In this document: piece after piece, positions 19,316-28,599 of the stretch
Layout: every line of letters starts with the position of its first letter
How positions within the stretch are numbered: position 1 is the first letter of the stretch
Source: Candidatus Zixiibacteriota bacterium
GTDB taxonomy: Bacteria; Zixibacteria; MSB-5A5; GN15; FEB-12
Reading direction: 5' to 3'
DNA: 64,000 nucleotides
Assembly (NCBI GenBank): GCA_040752815.1
Contig: JBFMGC010000006.1
Span: 1 to 64,000, forward strand
Notes under the pieces: generated by a model
Databases searched by the model: none
Seen by the model: only the letters and a program-made list of their open reading frames with translations
What the model was told of the DNA's origin: nothing
Program-made: the position numbers and the translations under genes

Positions 19316-19759
19316 GTGGGACAATCAAACCAATGGACCGTAATAAAGGCGCCGATAGAGCGAGTGTGGAAGTCGATCCGTAACTTCCATGATATGAGCT
19401 GGGCGCCTAATGTAATTACCGATATTGAGGCGGTCGGCGACATTCCAGGGGATCAACCTGGATCCAAACGTGTGCTCAACGGAGCTTTTAGGGAGACCCT
19501 TCTGGAACTGGACGACGAGCGCCGCACGTTTGCCTACAGTATCGACGATGGACCATCGCCGGTATCTAAAGCCGATGTTGATTCTTATGTCGGGCGAGTC
19601 ACGGTGGAGCCGGCGATCACCGGGAACGGCACCCGTGTACAGTTCTCGTCGAGTTGGGAGAAGAACGATGCTACCGTTTATCCGTTTTGCCACGGCATTT
19701 ATGTGGCGCTGCTGGTAGACATGAAGCGGAGCCTGGAGTTGCCCGCTCTTCCGGCTTGA
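19316..19759 (+). CDS. SRPBCC-fold (polyketide cyclase/START-like) protein
   Basis: 147 residues starting with GTG 19316 behind AAAGGAGACC. The N-terminus (WTVIKAPIERVWKSIRNFHDM.W) and the later RVTVEP..GNGTRVQFSSSWE segment fit the SRPBCC hydrophobic-pocket fold used to bind lipids or other hydrophobic ligands. Cytoplasmic. It converges on the broken desaturase gene on the opposite strand, which may point to lipid-related genes here, but adjacency is the only evidence. Confidence 0.75.
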   Translation: MGQSNQWTVIKAPIERVWKSIRNFHDMSWAPNVITDIEAVGDIPGDQPGSKRVLNGAFRETLLELDDERRTFAYSIDDGPSPVSKADVDSYVGRVTVEPAITGNGTRVQFSSSWEKNDATVYPFCHGIYVALLVDMKRSLELPALPA

Positions 19760-19800
19760 TGCCGTTCCAGATGACGTGACAAAAACGGGGTCGGCTACAG

Positions 19801-19819
19801 CCCCGCCTGTTGGGCGGGG
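19801..19819 (+). terminator. Possible transcription terminator hairpin
   Basis: CCCCGCC, a five-base loop and GGCGGGG lie 42 bases after the SRPBCC stop. No T-run follows, so it may be a weak or bidirectional terminator between the convergent genes. Confidence 0.35.
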
Positions 19820-19870
19820 TGTGAGCCGATGAGCGTCAACCTTGCCGCAGTCAGTTCCGGTGCGAATGCT

Positions 19871-20872
19871 CCGGAATCCCACCAACTTGTTATTTCGCTC
19901 ATCCCAGAGGCGGTAGCGCAGCGACTTGAAGCTGGAGAACAACTTGATCGGCTTGGTCTCACTCAGCAAGGGGAGAGTTTGGTGGCATTTAGGCAGATTG
20001 TAATTGGGGATACGCGGATTGAGATGATGAACATGGTGATATCCGATATTGCCGGTGAACCATCGAAGAACTGCGGGCAGCTTGTAGAACGATGAGCCTT
20101 TTACGGATGCCTGAACGAAATCCCAATCCTTGCTGTCGGCCCAGTAGACCCCTTCAAACTTGTGCTGAACGTAAAACAACCGGATTCCAGCCATCACACC
20201 TGTGTATACGATAGTGCCTTGTATGAAGAGGTAGGCCTTTATGCCGACAGCCAAAATCAGCAGGGCGGCAAGGCCCGCTATCGCAGTATTGGTGCCGTGG
20301 ACGCTCATGCGATCCTTCCTCCCGGATCCGCTTCGCGGCACGCGATTGGTGACCAGGAATACGAAAAGAGGCCCCAGTCCGAACATTACTACCGGATTGC
20401 GATACATCCGGTACTGGAGCCGTGTTTTCAGTGACGCGTTTTTGTACTCGGTTACGGTCATAGTCCAGACATCCGCCTGCCCGCGCTTGTCAAGGCTACC
20501 AGAGGTGCCGTGGTGACGGGCGTGATTGGCACGCCAGTAATTGAATGGGGTGAAGGTCAGTACGTCGGTGACTACTCCCTAGATATGATTGGCTCGCTGT
20601 GAACGAAAGAACGAACCGTGGCCACAATCATGAAAGATTATGGACATCCTGATGAGAAAACCGGCAGCCAGCAGAATCAGCGGCAAAGTGAGCCAGATGG
20701 AGTACTGAAGCACGAACCAGATCAGCACCCACAGGGCGGCATAGGCGATTAGCGTGGTGCCCAGTTGCCAACTGCTCTTTAGACGGCTCGGCCGCTGATA
20801 AACCGCGATTTCTCGGCGCAAAACGCTGAAATCAGTGGTGAGCGTAGCTTCATCCTGATATGCTTTATTCAT
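19871..20872 (-). pseudogene. Fatty-acid desaturase (acyl-lipid type) interrupted by an in-frame TAG
   Basis: Reading from ATG 20872 the protein shows three desaturase histidine boxes in one frame: HDCGH (residues ~82-86), HARHH ~50 residues later, and HHVHH near the end. A single TAG at 20579-20581 interrupts the frame between box 1 (HDCGHGSFFRSQRANHI) and the rest (GVVTDVLTFTPFNYWR...). Both halves are otherwise intact with typical spacing and membrane segments, and residue similarity ends near 19871 at KLVGFR. The frame then runs on without a stop to 19325 through the antisense of the SRPBCC gene. Either a recent nonsense mutation or a sequencing error. The family introduces double bonds into membrane-lipid acyl chains, usually with O2. 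Confidence 0.85.
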
Positions 20873-21314
20873 CCTGAAGGTCCTTTACTGGAATTTGGGT
20901 GGCCGGGTGGGCGCGGATGACTATCCCGCGCCGGCGGCAGAAACACACTGAGTTATTCGTGTCTATGGAAAGTCTACAAAACATCCGGGGTGAGCAGGGA
21001 GAAGAGAGATTAGAATTGGTTGCCGGTGACGGCCCGGTCGAATGGATCGCTTCGTGCGAATCGAAGTCGAGTGACCGCCTTCTGTTTAGTAAACACCGAA
21101 AGCGTCATTAAGGTCCCGGAATCTGCCGGCGAATCGACGAATCTCCTGATTACATCAGCGGGAAGGCGTTTTTCATGACTCCCCGATGCCATGCCGCCCC
21201 CAGACAGGGCAACACCGCTTGACACGACTGGTTCGGTCCATTATTCTCACAGGGAACAAAACGATGCTGTTTTCATTTAGATACAGACAATGAACGAGAA
21301 CAGTCAACACATGA
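20873..21314. other. Intergenic region
   Basis: 442 bases upstream of the divergent desaturase gene and the small membrane protein. Short open frames are present without ribosome-binding sites. A TTGACA at 21220-21225 may belong to the promoter of the 21327 gene. Confidence 0.35.
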
Positions 21315-21326
21315 TTGTGGATGGGC

Positions 21327-21635
21327 ATGAAACCTGTGGGCGATGATTCGATATCAATAGAAAACCGTACCGTCACTGAGGAGGCGGTTGTACCCACTCG
21401 CCGCCCCTGGCATCGGTTTCGGGAACTAATATCCCAGTTTCGCCGCGATTTGCGCGAGCCGCTTCCGGGTAACGCGGAGCGCTCCTTCGGCGGCAAGGTA
21501 GCAGCGCGTTTCCGTTATCTTGTCAAACGCCACGGCTGGAAGCTGGTCGGGGCAATTGTCATCTACTATCTGATACGCGATACGCTGCTGTACATCATCC
21601 TGCCGTACCTGATCGCACGCGGGATTTTGAGTTAA
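21327..21635 (+). CDS. Small hypothetical membrane protein
   Basis: 102 residues if started at ATG 21327 (an in-frame ATG lies four codons upstream). A charged, basic N-terminal 60 residues is followed by one or two hydrophobic segments (WKLVGAIVIYYLIRD and TLLYIILPYLIARGIL). No family is recognised. The clear division into a basic cytoplasmic part and a membrane tail, and the lack of a better overlapping frame, support coding. Convergent with the POT transporter gene. Confidence 0.5.
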   Translation: MKPVGDDSISIENRTVTEEAVVPTRRPWHRFRELISQFRRDLREPLPGNAERSFGGKVAARFRYLVKRHGWKLVGAIVIYYLIRDTLLYIILPYLIARGILS

Positions 21636-21726
21636 CTGAAGCAATCCTCCGCAACGCGAATCCGAGTCCGCGGCCCGCACGACGCTCGGTCAGACAACCA
21701 GACATCTTCCTATTATGTCTCGGTCG

Positions 21727-23073
21727 CTATGCCGTCCGAGGCGCCCCACTGGCGACCCGGTGGTCGAACTTACGCCCGATGAAATAGAATATGACCGCCA
21801 CGACCGCAATCATGATAGTCATCGCGCCGAAGTAGCTGCCGGGCGACATGGCGGTGTAGAGGCGGGCAAACCAGGCGGCCAGGATATTGCCCAGGAACAC
21901 GGTGAACAGGTATATACCCGTGATCATCGATTTCATCCTTTCGGGCGCTTCCTCGAAAGCCAACTGCAAACCGACCACCGATATGCACAATTCCGCCATG
22001 GTGATCAGTATGTAAGCTCCCACCTCCCAGAGGATAGTAATCCGGGACTGCACGCCCAGGTAGCCGGCTATCGACATGGTGCCCATGCACAGCACTACCA
22101 GGATGAAGCCGAGGAGCATTTTCATGGGCGACGAGAGGCGGAATTTCTCGCTGCGGTCCGACTTTCCCCAAAGCCACGCAAACAGCGGCGTCATGAGGAC
22201 GATCAGGACCGGATTGATGCTCTGGATGGCATCGGGCGGTATGTGCCATTTCCACGACAAAACGCTGATGTCGAGATTCATATAATCGCGGGCAAACAGC
22301 GTCCAGGTAGACTGCGCCTGATCGAAAATCGACCAGAAGAAAACTATCATCAAGAAGAGACCGGAGAGCCGCACCAGTACCCGACGGTCCTCGATCTTCT
22401 GTTCGTGGGTCTTGATCGGGCGGTCCTTGCCCCGTTTGATCTCCTCAACCGGGTAGTGTTTTTTCCCCATGTAGAACACGGCGAGGGCCACCGCCATGAG
22501 AATCGTCGGGGCCATGAACGCCGCGCTGTAGCCATAGTGATCGCGAATGAACGGTAGCGTGAAGGTTGTGGCGGCGGCGCCGATATTGATCGCCATGTAA
22601 AACCAGGAAAACGCCTGAGTCATCAGGTGCGACTTGCCCGCCTTCTGGTACATGAGCCCCATGAGTGTGCTGATGTTAGGCTTGATCGTGCCGGACCCTC
22701 CCGCCAGCAGGAAGAGCGCGGTGTACAGGCCGACCTCGTTGTTGAATGTTCCGAGGATTATGTGTCCCAGCAAGTAGGGAATGGCGAAGTAGATGATCGT
22801 TTTGAACTTGCCCAGCCACTGATCCGCGATATATCCGCCGACTATCGGCAGGATGTAACAAAAGGCGGTGAATAACTGGGTCACCGTGCCGCTGTTGGCG
22901 TCGGAATAACCGAGCCGGTTGATCATGTAGAGCAGCAGCAGCGTTCTCATACCATAGAAACTTGCCCGCTCAGCCAGCTCGCCCCAGAAGATGAACCAGA
23001 ATCCGTGAGGGTGACGATTGTAATCGGGATCGACCCGCTTGGCGGCATCTAAAGTTGCTGTGGTTTCAGCCAT
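21727..23073 (-). CDS. Proton-dependent oligopeptide (POT/PTR2) transporter
   Basis: 448 residues, a major-facilitator protein with about 12 membrane segments. The POT signature GELAERASFYG occurs at residues ~31-41, with the conserved GGYIADQWLGKFKTI loop near 80 and FSWFYMAINIGA near 155. It imports di- and tripeptides with protons across the inner membrane. Only 53 bases separate it from the upstream amidohydrolase on the same strand, so the two are probably cotranscribed: extracytoplasmic peptide breakdown followed by uptake. Confidence 0.93.
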   Translation of the reverse strand: MAETTATLDAAKRVDPDYNRHPHGFWFIFWGELAERASFYGMRTLLLLYMINRLGYSDANSGTVTQLFTAFCYILPIVGGYIADQWLGKFKTIIYFAIPYLLGHIILGTFNNEVGLYTALFLLAGGSGTIKPNISTLMGLMYQKAGKSHLMTQAFSWFYMAINIGAAATTFTLPFIRDHYGYSAAFMAPTILMAVALAVFYMGKKHYPVEEIKRGKDRPIKTHEQKIEDRRVLVRLSGLFLMIVFFWSIFDQAQSTWTLFARDYMNLDISVLSWKWHIPPDAIQSINPVLIVLMTPLFAWLWGKSDRSEKFRLSSPMKMLLGFILVVLCMGTMSIAGYLGVQSRITILWEVGAYILITMAELCISVVGLQLAFEEAPERMKSMITGIYLFTVFLGNILAAWFARLYTAMSPGSYFGAMTIMIAVVAVIFYFIGRKFDHRVASGAPRTA

Positions 23074-23126
23074 GGTCTATGTCTCCGCACAAATACGTTA
23101 TTTTCGAATTGCTGTTTGTCGCCGCG

Positions 23127-26100
23127 CTATTCTACCGGGCCTACACAGGAATGTCCGATATCTTCACCGACTACGTTTTCGAGGTTTGGACCGGCGGGAA
23201 GCGGTTTGCGCTCCGGCTCGAGCTGCTCCAGCGTGGCGGCATCGTACAGGCGCCCATTGAACATCGTATACAAGACGTTCTCGGAAAGCCTTATGTCTAA
23301 TGTGGGATCGCCGTCGATCACGATCAGATCAGCCAGCAGGCCGGGCTGGATACTTCCCAGCTCGTGATCGAGTCCGATACAGCGCGCTCCCATCCAGGTG
23401 GCACAGCGAAGCGCCTCATGATTAGTCATCCCACCCTGTTGCAGCATCCAGAGCTCCCAGTGGGCGCCCAGGCCCTGAAGCTGGCCGTGCGCGCCGAGCT
23501 CGACATTACCGCCCCGGCGCAGCATCTCAGTAGCCGTGCGCGCCAGTGCGAAATGGTGGTATTGGGAATCAGGCGCCATGGTTCGGCGAATCGACCGGGG
23601 ATCCACCATCCATCGCGGCACAAAGCGAGAGAGCCGCTGGTTTTCCCACACGTTGCTGTGCTGGTACCAGTAGTTTTCACCCCAGAGACCGCCGTAGCCG
23701 ACAATGAGGGTGGGGGTGTAGCCGGTGCCGAATCTGCCCAGCAGGCGCAGTTCCGGGTCATACACCGGGGCCACCGGCACCGGATGCTCCAGCGTGGTGT
23801 GGCCGTCGAGCAGCATGGTCATCATATGATTCATGGTGGCGCCGCCTTCGGGAACGACCATGGTCTTCAGTTCGTGACCGGCTTTGATTACCATCTGGCG
23901 CTGATTGCGTCGCGGCTGATTGTAGCTCTTGACCGATATTGCGCCCCAGGCGATGGTTCTTTTTATGGCGCTGACCGCGTCCTCGTATTTGTTGATGACC
24001 GTCTTGAAATTCCCCTCCGCGCCGTAGAGTATCGTGCCGGTGCTGAATATGCGCGGCGCGAGCATAGATCCGTGCCTCTGGAGCTCGGCCGGGGCGAAAA
24101 TCATTTCGGTGTTGTTGCTGGGGTCGTGCATGGTGGTGACACCGAACGCCAGGTTGGCCAGGTAGGACCAGTTTTGTTGAGCGTAGGTTCCCTGATTGCT
24201 TGACCAGGGGTGGGCATGAATGTCGATCAGGCCCGGCATCAGCGTTTTACCGGAGACATCGATCACTCTCGCCCCGGCCGGAATCGTGATTTGATCGCGC
24301 GGGCCGACCGCTTCGATACGATTATTCTTCACATGCACAACGCCGTTTTCGATTATTGACAGGTCATGCATGGGTAGGACCTTCGCTCCCACGAGATACA
24401 GATCAGTGTTGGGGATGTCAGCTTTCTCGTCCCAGCCGAGAGTCGCAGTCGCAGGTTTGTACTGCCTGGTTGTGTCCGGCGAGTACAGTTCCGCCAACTC
24501 GGCGCTGAACAGCTCCGGACCAAGGCTCCAACGGATAGTCTTGCTGTCCGACGACCAGTTCAGGTAGGTGCCGCCATCGGTGGAGAGCTTGCGCACCGGC
24601 AGGTTTTTCATCTCCGGGCCGACCTCCACCGGTGTGGAGACATGCGGAAACGGCGTCACATAAGTGTGCCACAGTTCCTCGAACGCGAGCCAGTTTTCAT
24701 CGGGAGACAAGAAGACCTCGGTCGCGCGCTCGGAGAGCGCGTGCACGCGGCGGTCCGAACCGAGCAGGTCGACACTCACCAGGGTTGTCTTTTCACCCTC
24801 GTTGGAGTTCAGGTAGATTCGCTTGCCGTCTTTCGAAAAGCGCGGGAGTGAGCCGTCGCGGGTAACAAAGCGGGGCGCGCTCTTGCCGGCGGCTTCGACA
24901 ATGTAGATGCCGGGGTCGTTTTCCCACGCACGTCCGCGGAAACCGTCGCCCGTACCGCGATGATACACCACCCATTGGCCGTCAGGTGAGAACTGCGCGG
25001 ACACGTAGTGGCCGGGAGCAGACACCAGGAGGCGCTCCCTGCCGGTATCGAGATTGAGAATTCGAATCGTGCCGCCGCTGAGATCGTTCCATGTCGTGAA
25101 GACGACTTCCTTCCCGCTTGCCGACAGGGCCGGGGCGAATTCAAAGTGGTCGGTCTGGCGCGTGATTCTGACCGGTGCGCCATCGAGAAGCGGCTTACGA
25201 TACAGGTAACCGAGCGCCTGAAAGACAGCCGTGTTTCCGGACGGCGTTACTTGCGGCCAGCGGATGACCTTGACCGGGAATGTGTCCGCGCTGACAGTCT
25301 GCGGGAATCGCAGCGCTTGGGCGACAACCTGGTTTACCTTGACGCGGAACGGAATCTCTGACGGTGTACCGGTGGCCACATCCACTCGCCATACTTTACC
25401 CTTGGCCCAGATGACTATGTTCTTGCCGTCGGGGGTCCAGTCAAAACCGGGATAGACGCCGAACAGCGCCCAGATTTCCTGCTGGTCTTCGTCGAGTCCA
25501 TCCCACAGATGCCTGATCTGGTTGCTCGTCAGATCGAACAGCGCCAGCACCGAGTGGCCACGCACCCGGCGAACGAACGCGAGTGTTTTGCCATCGGGGC
25601 TGACCTGCGGGCGACAGGCGCCGCCGTTGACGCGGATTATGTCACGGATTTCGTTGGTTTTCAGATCGAGACGGCGGATGACATAGATCGTGCCGTGCGG
25701 ATCTTTGTTGTACTCGAAATACTCGCCGCTCGACATGTCCTCGGCCCAGTAGAGATACCGTCCGTCGGGCGAGAACACCGGTTCATTGGCATCCTGCTGC
25801 TCGTTCTTGCGCTTGGTCAATTGCACGCCGCCGCCACCGTCGGGCACGCGGTACATCCACATTTCGCCGGCTCCAATGCTGCGTCGGCTGGTGAAGTGCT
25901 TGCGCGCGACCAGATACTCACCGCTGGGATGCCATGCCGGATTATTCAGCAGGCGGAAATCCTCTTTCGTGATTTGCGTTCGGTCGGTGCCGTCCGTGTT
26001 CATGATCCAAATATTGTCGCCGCCGCCGCGATCGCTGGTGAATGCGATCTTCCGGCCGTCGGGGCTGAAGCGGGGCTGGACCTCATACGGCAGACCGCCG

Positions 26101-26384
26101 GACAACAATGTCGCCTCGCCGCCGGTGATCGGCATTTTGTAGATATCACCCAGGATGTCGAACACGATCTCACGGCCGTCGGGCGACACGTCGACCGTGA
26201 TCCAGGTACCCTCATTGGCTTCGAATTCGATGGTGTCGCTTGGCACGTGGGGGACACTGACATCCCATTTGGTCTTGGCGGAGTCTTCTGGCGTCGGCGG
26301 AATCGTGTCTGCTGATGCTGCGTGAATGGCGACAGTTAGGAGTGCGGTGAGTCCGAGGATAGTGCGCGGTAGCGGCCTTTGCAT
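23127..26384 (-). CDS. Secreted TolB-propeller amidohydrolase
   Basis: 1,085 residues. Signal peptide 1-25 (cleavage near AASAD). Residues ~55-640 carry many WD40-like PD40/TolB repeats (FSPDGRKIAFTSDRGG, VSPDGKTLAFVRR, FSPDGQWVVYHRG). Residues ~680-1070 form an amidohydrolase: VISGKTLMPGLIDIHAHPW-type entry with HxH near residue 725, a GVTTMHDP strand, a His-containing TTLEHP motif, and a LGSIQPGLLADLIVID tail. Families of this architecture include imidazolonepropionase- and prolidase-like hydrolases and peptidases outside the cytoplasm. The partner POT transporter suggests a peptide or amino-acid derivative substrate, which is an inference. Confidence 0.92.
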   Translation of the reverse strand: MQRPLPRTILGLTALLTVAIHAASADTIPPTPEDSAKTKWDVSVPHVPSDTIEFEANEGTWITVDVSPDGREIVFDILGDIYKMPITGGEATLLSGGLPYEVQPRFSPDGRKIAFTSDRGGGDNIWIMNTDGTDRTQITKEDFRLLNNPAWHPSGEYLVARKHFTSRRSIGAGEMWMYRVPDGGGGVQLTKRKNEQQDANEPVFSPDGRYLYWAEDMSSGEYFEYNKDPHGTIYVIRRLDLKTNEIRDIIRVNGGACRPQVSPDGKTLAFVRRVRGHSVLALFDLTSNQIRHLWDGLDEDQQEIWALFGVYPGFDWTPDGKNIVIWAKGKVWRVDVATGTPSEIPFRVKVNQVVAQALRFPQTVSADTFPVKVIRWPQVTPSGNTAVFQALGYLYRKPLLDGAPVRITRQTDHFEFAPALSASGKEVVFTTWNDLSGGTIRILNLDTGRERLLVSAPGHYVSAQFSPDGQWVVYHRGTGDGFRGRAWENDPGIYIVEAAGKSAPRFVTRDGSLPRFSKDGKRIYLNSNEGEKTTLVSVDLLGSDRRVHALSERATEVFLSPDENWLAFEELWHTYVTPFPHVSTPVEVGPEMKNLPVRKLSTDGGTYLNWSSDSKTIRWSLGPELFSAELAELYSPDTTRQYKPATATLGWDEKADIPNTDLYLVGAKVLPMHDLSIIENGVVHVKNNRIEAVGPRDQITIPAGARVIDVSGKTLMPGLIDIHAHPWSSNQGTYAQQNWSYLANLAFGVTTMHDPSNNTEMIFAPAELQRHGSMLAPRIFSTGTILYGAEGNFKTVINKYEDAVSAIKRTIAWGAISVKSYNQPRRNQRQMVIKAGHELKTMVVPEGGATMNHMMTMLLDGHTTLEHPVPVAPVYDPELRLLGRFGTGYTPTLIVGYGGLWGENYWYQHSNVWENQRLSRFVPRWMVDPRSIRRTMAPDSQYHHFALARTATEMLRRGGNVELGAHGQLQGLGAHWELWMLQQGGMTNHEALRCATWMGARCIGLDHELGSIQPGLLADLIVIDGDPTLDIRLSENVLYTMFNGRLYDAATLEQLEPERKPLPAGPNLENVVGEDIGHSCVGPVE

Positions 26385-26847
26385 GGAGTCGGTCCTCGCG
26401 AATCAGGTCCTTGTTGCCCGACGGAGCAATGTTCGTCGTGTGCTCAGAAAGGCAGGTTTCTGGTGATCTTGGGTCACAAAATACGGCACTGACCCGCGAA
26501 AAACAACTACCATGAAGCAAGGCCGCACCGTTTCAATGTGAAATGCTTTTTTCGTGCTGGGGATTGGATGCACCAAGCGATCTGCCAATGACATTGTCGC
26601 TTGACAGCGACGCCGGCACAGCCTCATCCCGGAACCGTCCCATCTGCCCTTCCTTGTTCCCGCCCTTGAGGTTACGGCGAAACAGTCTTGCCATTTCGGC
26701 GTCGAAAACGAACTATGAAAGGGCGATAACGGCGCCGTGCAATCGGCGGCATCATAATTCGACTGGTGTGGTTGTGAATTCCAAGTGCTCTCTGCGTATC
26801 CGCAGAATTCAAGACCTGTTTTCAGATTCGACAAGGAGCGTGCGTTC
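26385..26847. other. Divergent intergenic region
   Basis: 463 bases between the amidohydrolase (minus) and the TauE/SafE pseudogene (plus), expected to hold both promoters. Longer open frames here lack ribosome-binding sites and similarity to anything recognised. The AGGAG at 26834-26838 serves the GTG start at 26848. Confidence 0.4.
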
Positions 26848-28007
26848 GTGAGATATTTCACAAACTGTACACGGCAGGTCGGCCGAATTCGCGTCCGGGT
26901 GTGTGCCGTGGTGAGCTTCATGATGGCCCTGCTGATAACAGGCTCCGCGCTCGCCGCGGGCGGCGGCAAGGCCGCGACCAAGATCTATAACGTGGCCGAC
27001 ACGCGGGCCATGACCGCCGGGTTGTTCAAGTGGATCGCTGACATCTATAACAGTAGTCTGTTTCTGTTCGGGCTGACTATCGTCACCCCGGCGCTGAATA
27101 TCTTCGGGTTTCCGATGCCATACGCGATCGGCACCGATCTCGCACGCATGGGCGGGAAGTCGATTGCCTCGACTATCCGCTACAGCAAGTTTGGCAATGT
27201 CGACGTCGCCCAGGCGGTGTCGATGATAATCGGCACCACTTTGGGCATGGAGCTGGGCGCGAAACTGGTAATGTACCTGGAACGGCTGGGTTTGGCGGAA
27301 TCGGTAATACGCAAAACCTACTTGTGTTTCTCTTCCTGATCGGCAGCTACGTACTTTATGATTATCTGAAGCATGTCGCGCGCAAGAAACGGGCCAACAG
27401 CAGCCAGCCAGTGCACCACACTGGTGATCTCACAATCGCCCAGCGGCTGCACCGGATCAACATCCCGCCGATGATCAACTTCAAGACCTCCGGCATTCGC
27501 TGTTCGATGTGACTGCCGGTACCGGTTGGGCTAGTGACCGGTATAGTCGCGAGCGTGCTCGGCGTGGGGTGTGGTTTCATCAGGATGCCGGCATTGACCT
27601 ATCTTGTGGGTTGTCCTACTTTGGTAGCAGTGGGCACGGACCTGTTTGAGGTGATGATCACCGGCGCGTACGGGGCGTTTACCTACGGCATCAAGGGGCG
27701 CGTGGACCTGCTGGCGGCGATGTGGATGCTGCTCGGGGCGGCGGTGGGTGCGCAGCTGGGAACAATCGCGGTCAAGTACGTGCGCGACTATTCCATCCGG
27801 CTGCTTTTCGCCGTGACGATATACATCGCCTGTGCCTCGGTGCTGCTCAAACGGCTCGAACTGCAAACGCCCTCATCGATACTGATTCTGACCGCGGGTA
27901 TAGCCATCAGTCTGGTGATCATCTCGCTTCTGGTCCGGGGGGTTTTGAAAGAGCGAGCGGAGGCGCGCAATCGCAGCCGGTCGGTGTTCGGTCGGGAGGA
28001 TGAGTGA
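26848..28007 (+). pseudogene. TauE/SafE-family anion exporter, frameshifted and interrupted
   Basis: Translation from GTG 26848 (AGGAG nine bases upstream) gives a signal-like N-terminus and TauE/SafE membrane segments (GLTIVTPALNIFGFPMPYAIGTDL, MGGKSIASTIRYSKFGN). Near 27322-27326 the frame shifts by one base: frame 1 ends in RKTYL and frame 3 continues with VFLFLIGSYVLYDYL, as expected if one G was lost from TTGGTG. A TGA at 27510-27512 then interrupts frame 3 where family members usually have Trp (GIRCSM-stop-LPVPVGLVTG). Downstream the frame is intact to 28007. The family exports sulfite, sulfoacetate or related anions. Decay or assembly error; the second half could only be expressed separately. 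Confidence 0.85.
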
Positions 28008-28312
28008 TGAGCAAGAAGTTTCTGCCGACGGTTTTCGCCGTTGCGGCACTGGTCATGGTCGGCTGTGTTGACTCAGCCCTGGTGGCGCAGGGAAAAGTTA
28101 TCGCGTCTGACACGGCGGCCGGGAGCATGCAAATCGAAGACGAGCGGCAGCCGGGCCTGATATTGACGTTCGACCTGAGCGACGCTGACCTCGGCGCTGC
28201 GCCCCTGGTCGATGACCTTGTGCGCGTGGCATACCATGATGACAACGGCAGGCTGGTCGCGATACGCGTGATGAACCTCAGTCATCAGACGGAGCTGAGG
28301 AAGAAGGGGTAG
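28007..28312 (+). CDS. Small lipoprotein next to TauE/SafE
   Basis: 101 residues starting at ATG 28007, which overlaps the TGA of the upstream gene (TGATG) and follows GGGAGG. The N-terminus has a lipobox (VMVGC, Cys at residue ~20), so it should be a lipoprotein. The mature part is a small beta-rich domain (GKVIASDTAAGSMQIED, DDLVRVAYHDDNGRLVAIRV). Not a named family to me. Its coupling to the exporter gene suggests a joint role. Confidence 0.75.
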   Translation: MSKKFLPTVFAVAALVMVGCVDSALVAQGKVIASDTAAGSMQIEDERQPGLILTFDLSDADLGAAPLVDDLVRVAYHDDNGRLVAIRVMNLSHQTELRKKG

Positions 28313-28447
28313 GCACGCTTCTGGCAATAGGCGCCGCGAGATGGCCCACACACTTGGACAGACAATCTCGCGCGTGAGGAGTCTCGATCCCATCCCAATG
28401 AGGCTGTCTCAAAACCTCGATCTGTGCGTCATCTATGAAAGCGCGCC

Positions 28448-28599
28448 GGTTGTCAAGGCATATTTGCATGAAGCCTGGCGATGGGCGTCGGGCTGAAACG
28501 CCGGAGTTATCTATTCGCCGTCGTCGCGGCATGATTTTTTTTCCAAGGGTATGTCGCAATCAGGTCGCGAGTCTCGAGGGACTCATGACGCAAACGCGC
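28448..28599 (-). ncRNA. Candidate bridge RNA of the IS1111-like element
   Basis: ~150 non-coding bases lie between the recombinase stop and the sub-terminal inverted repeat. In IS1111-group elements the bridge RNA comes from this 3' side. The stretch has several possible stems (for example around GGCGATGGGCGTCGGGC and CGCCGTCGTCGCGGC). Placement only; no secondary structure was computed. Confidence 0.3.

Noticed and set aside
20579-20581. TAG as a sense codon (pyrrolysine or recoding) in the desaturase
   Set aside because: TAG ends several ordinary genes in the window (5226, 34038, 39694, 49763); no pyl genes or special context is seen.
27510-27512. TGA read as Trp or selenocysteine in TauE/SafE
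   Set aside because: TGA ends many genes here, and a separate one-base shift upstream already breaks the frame.
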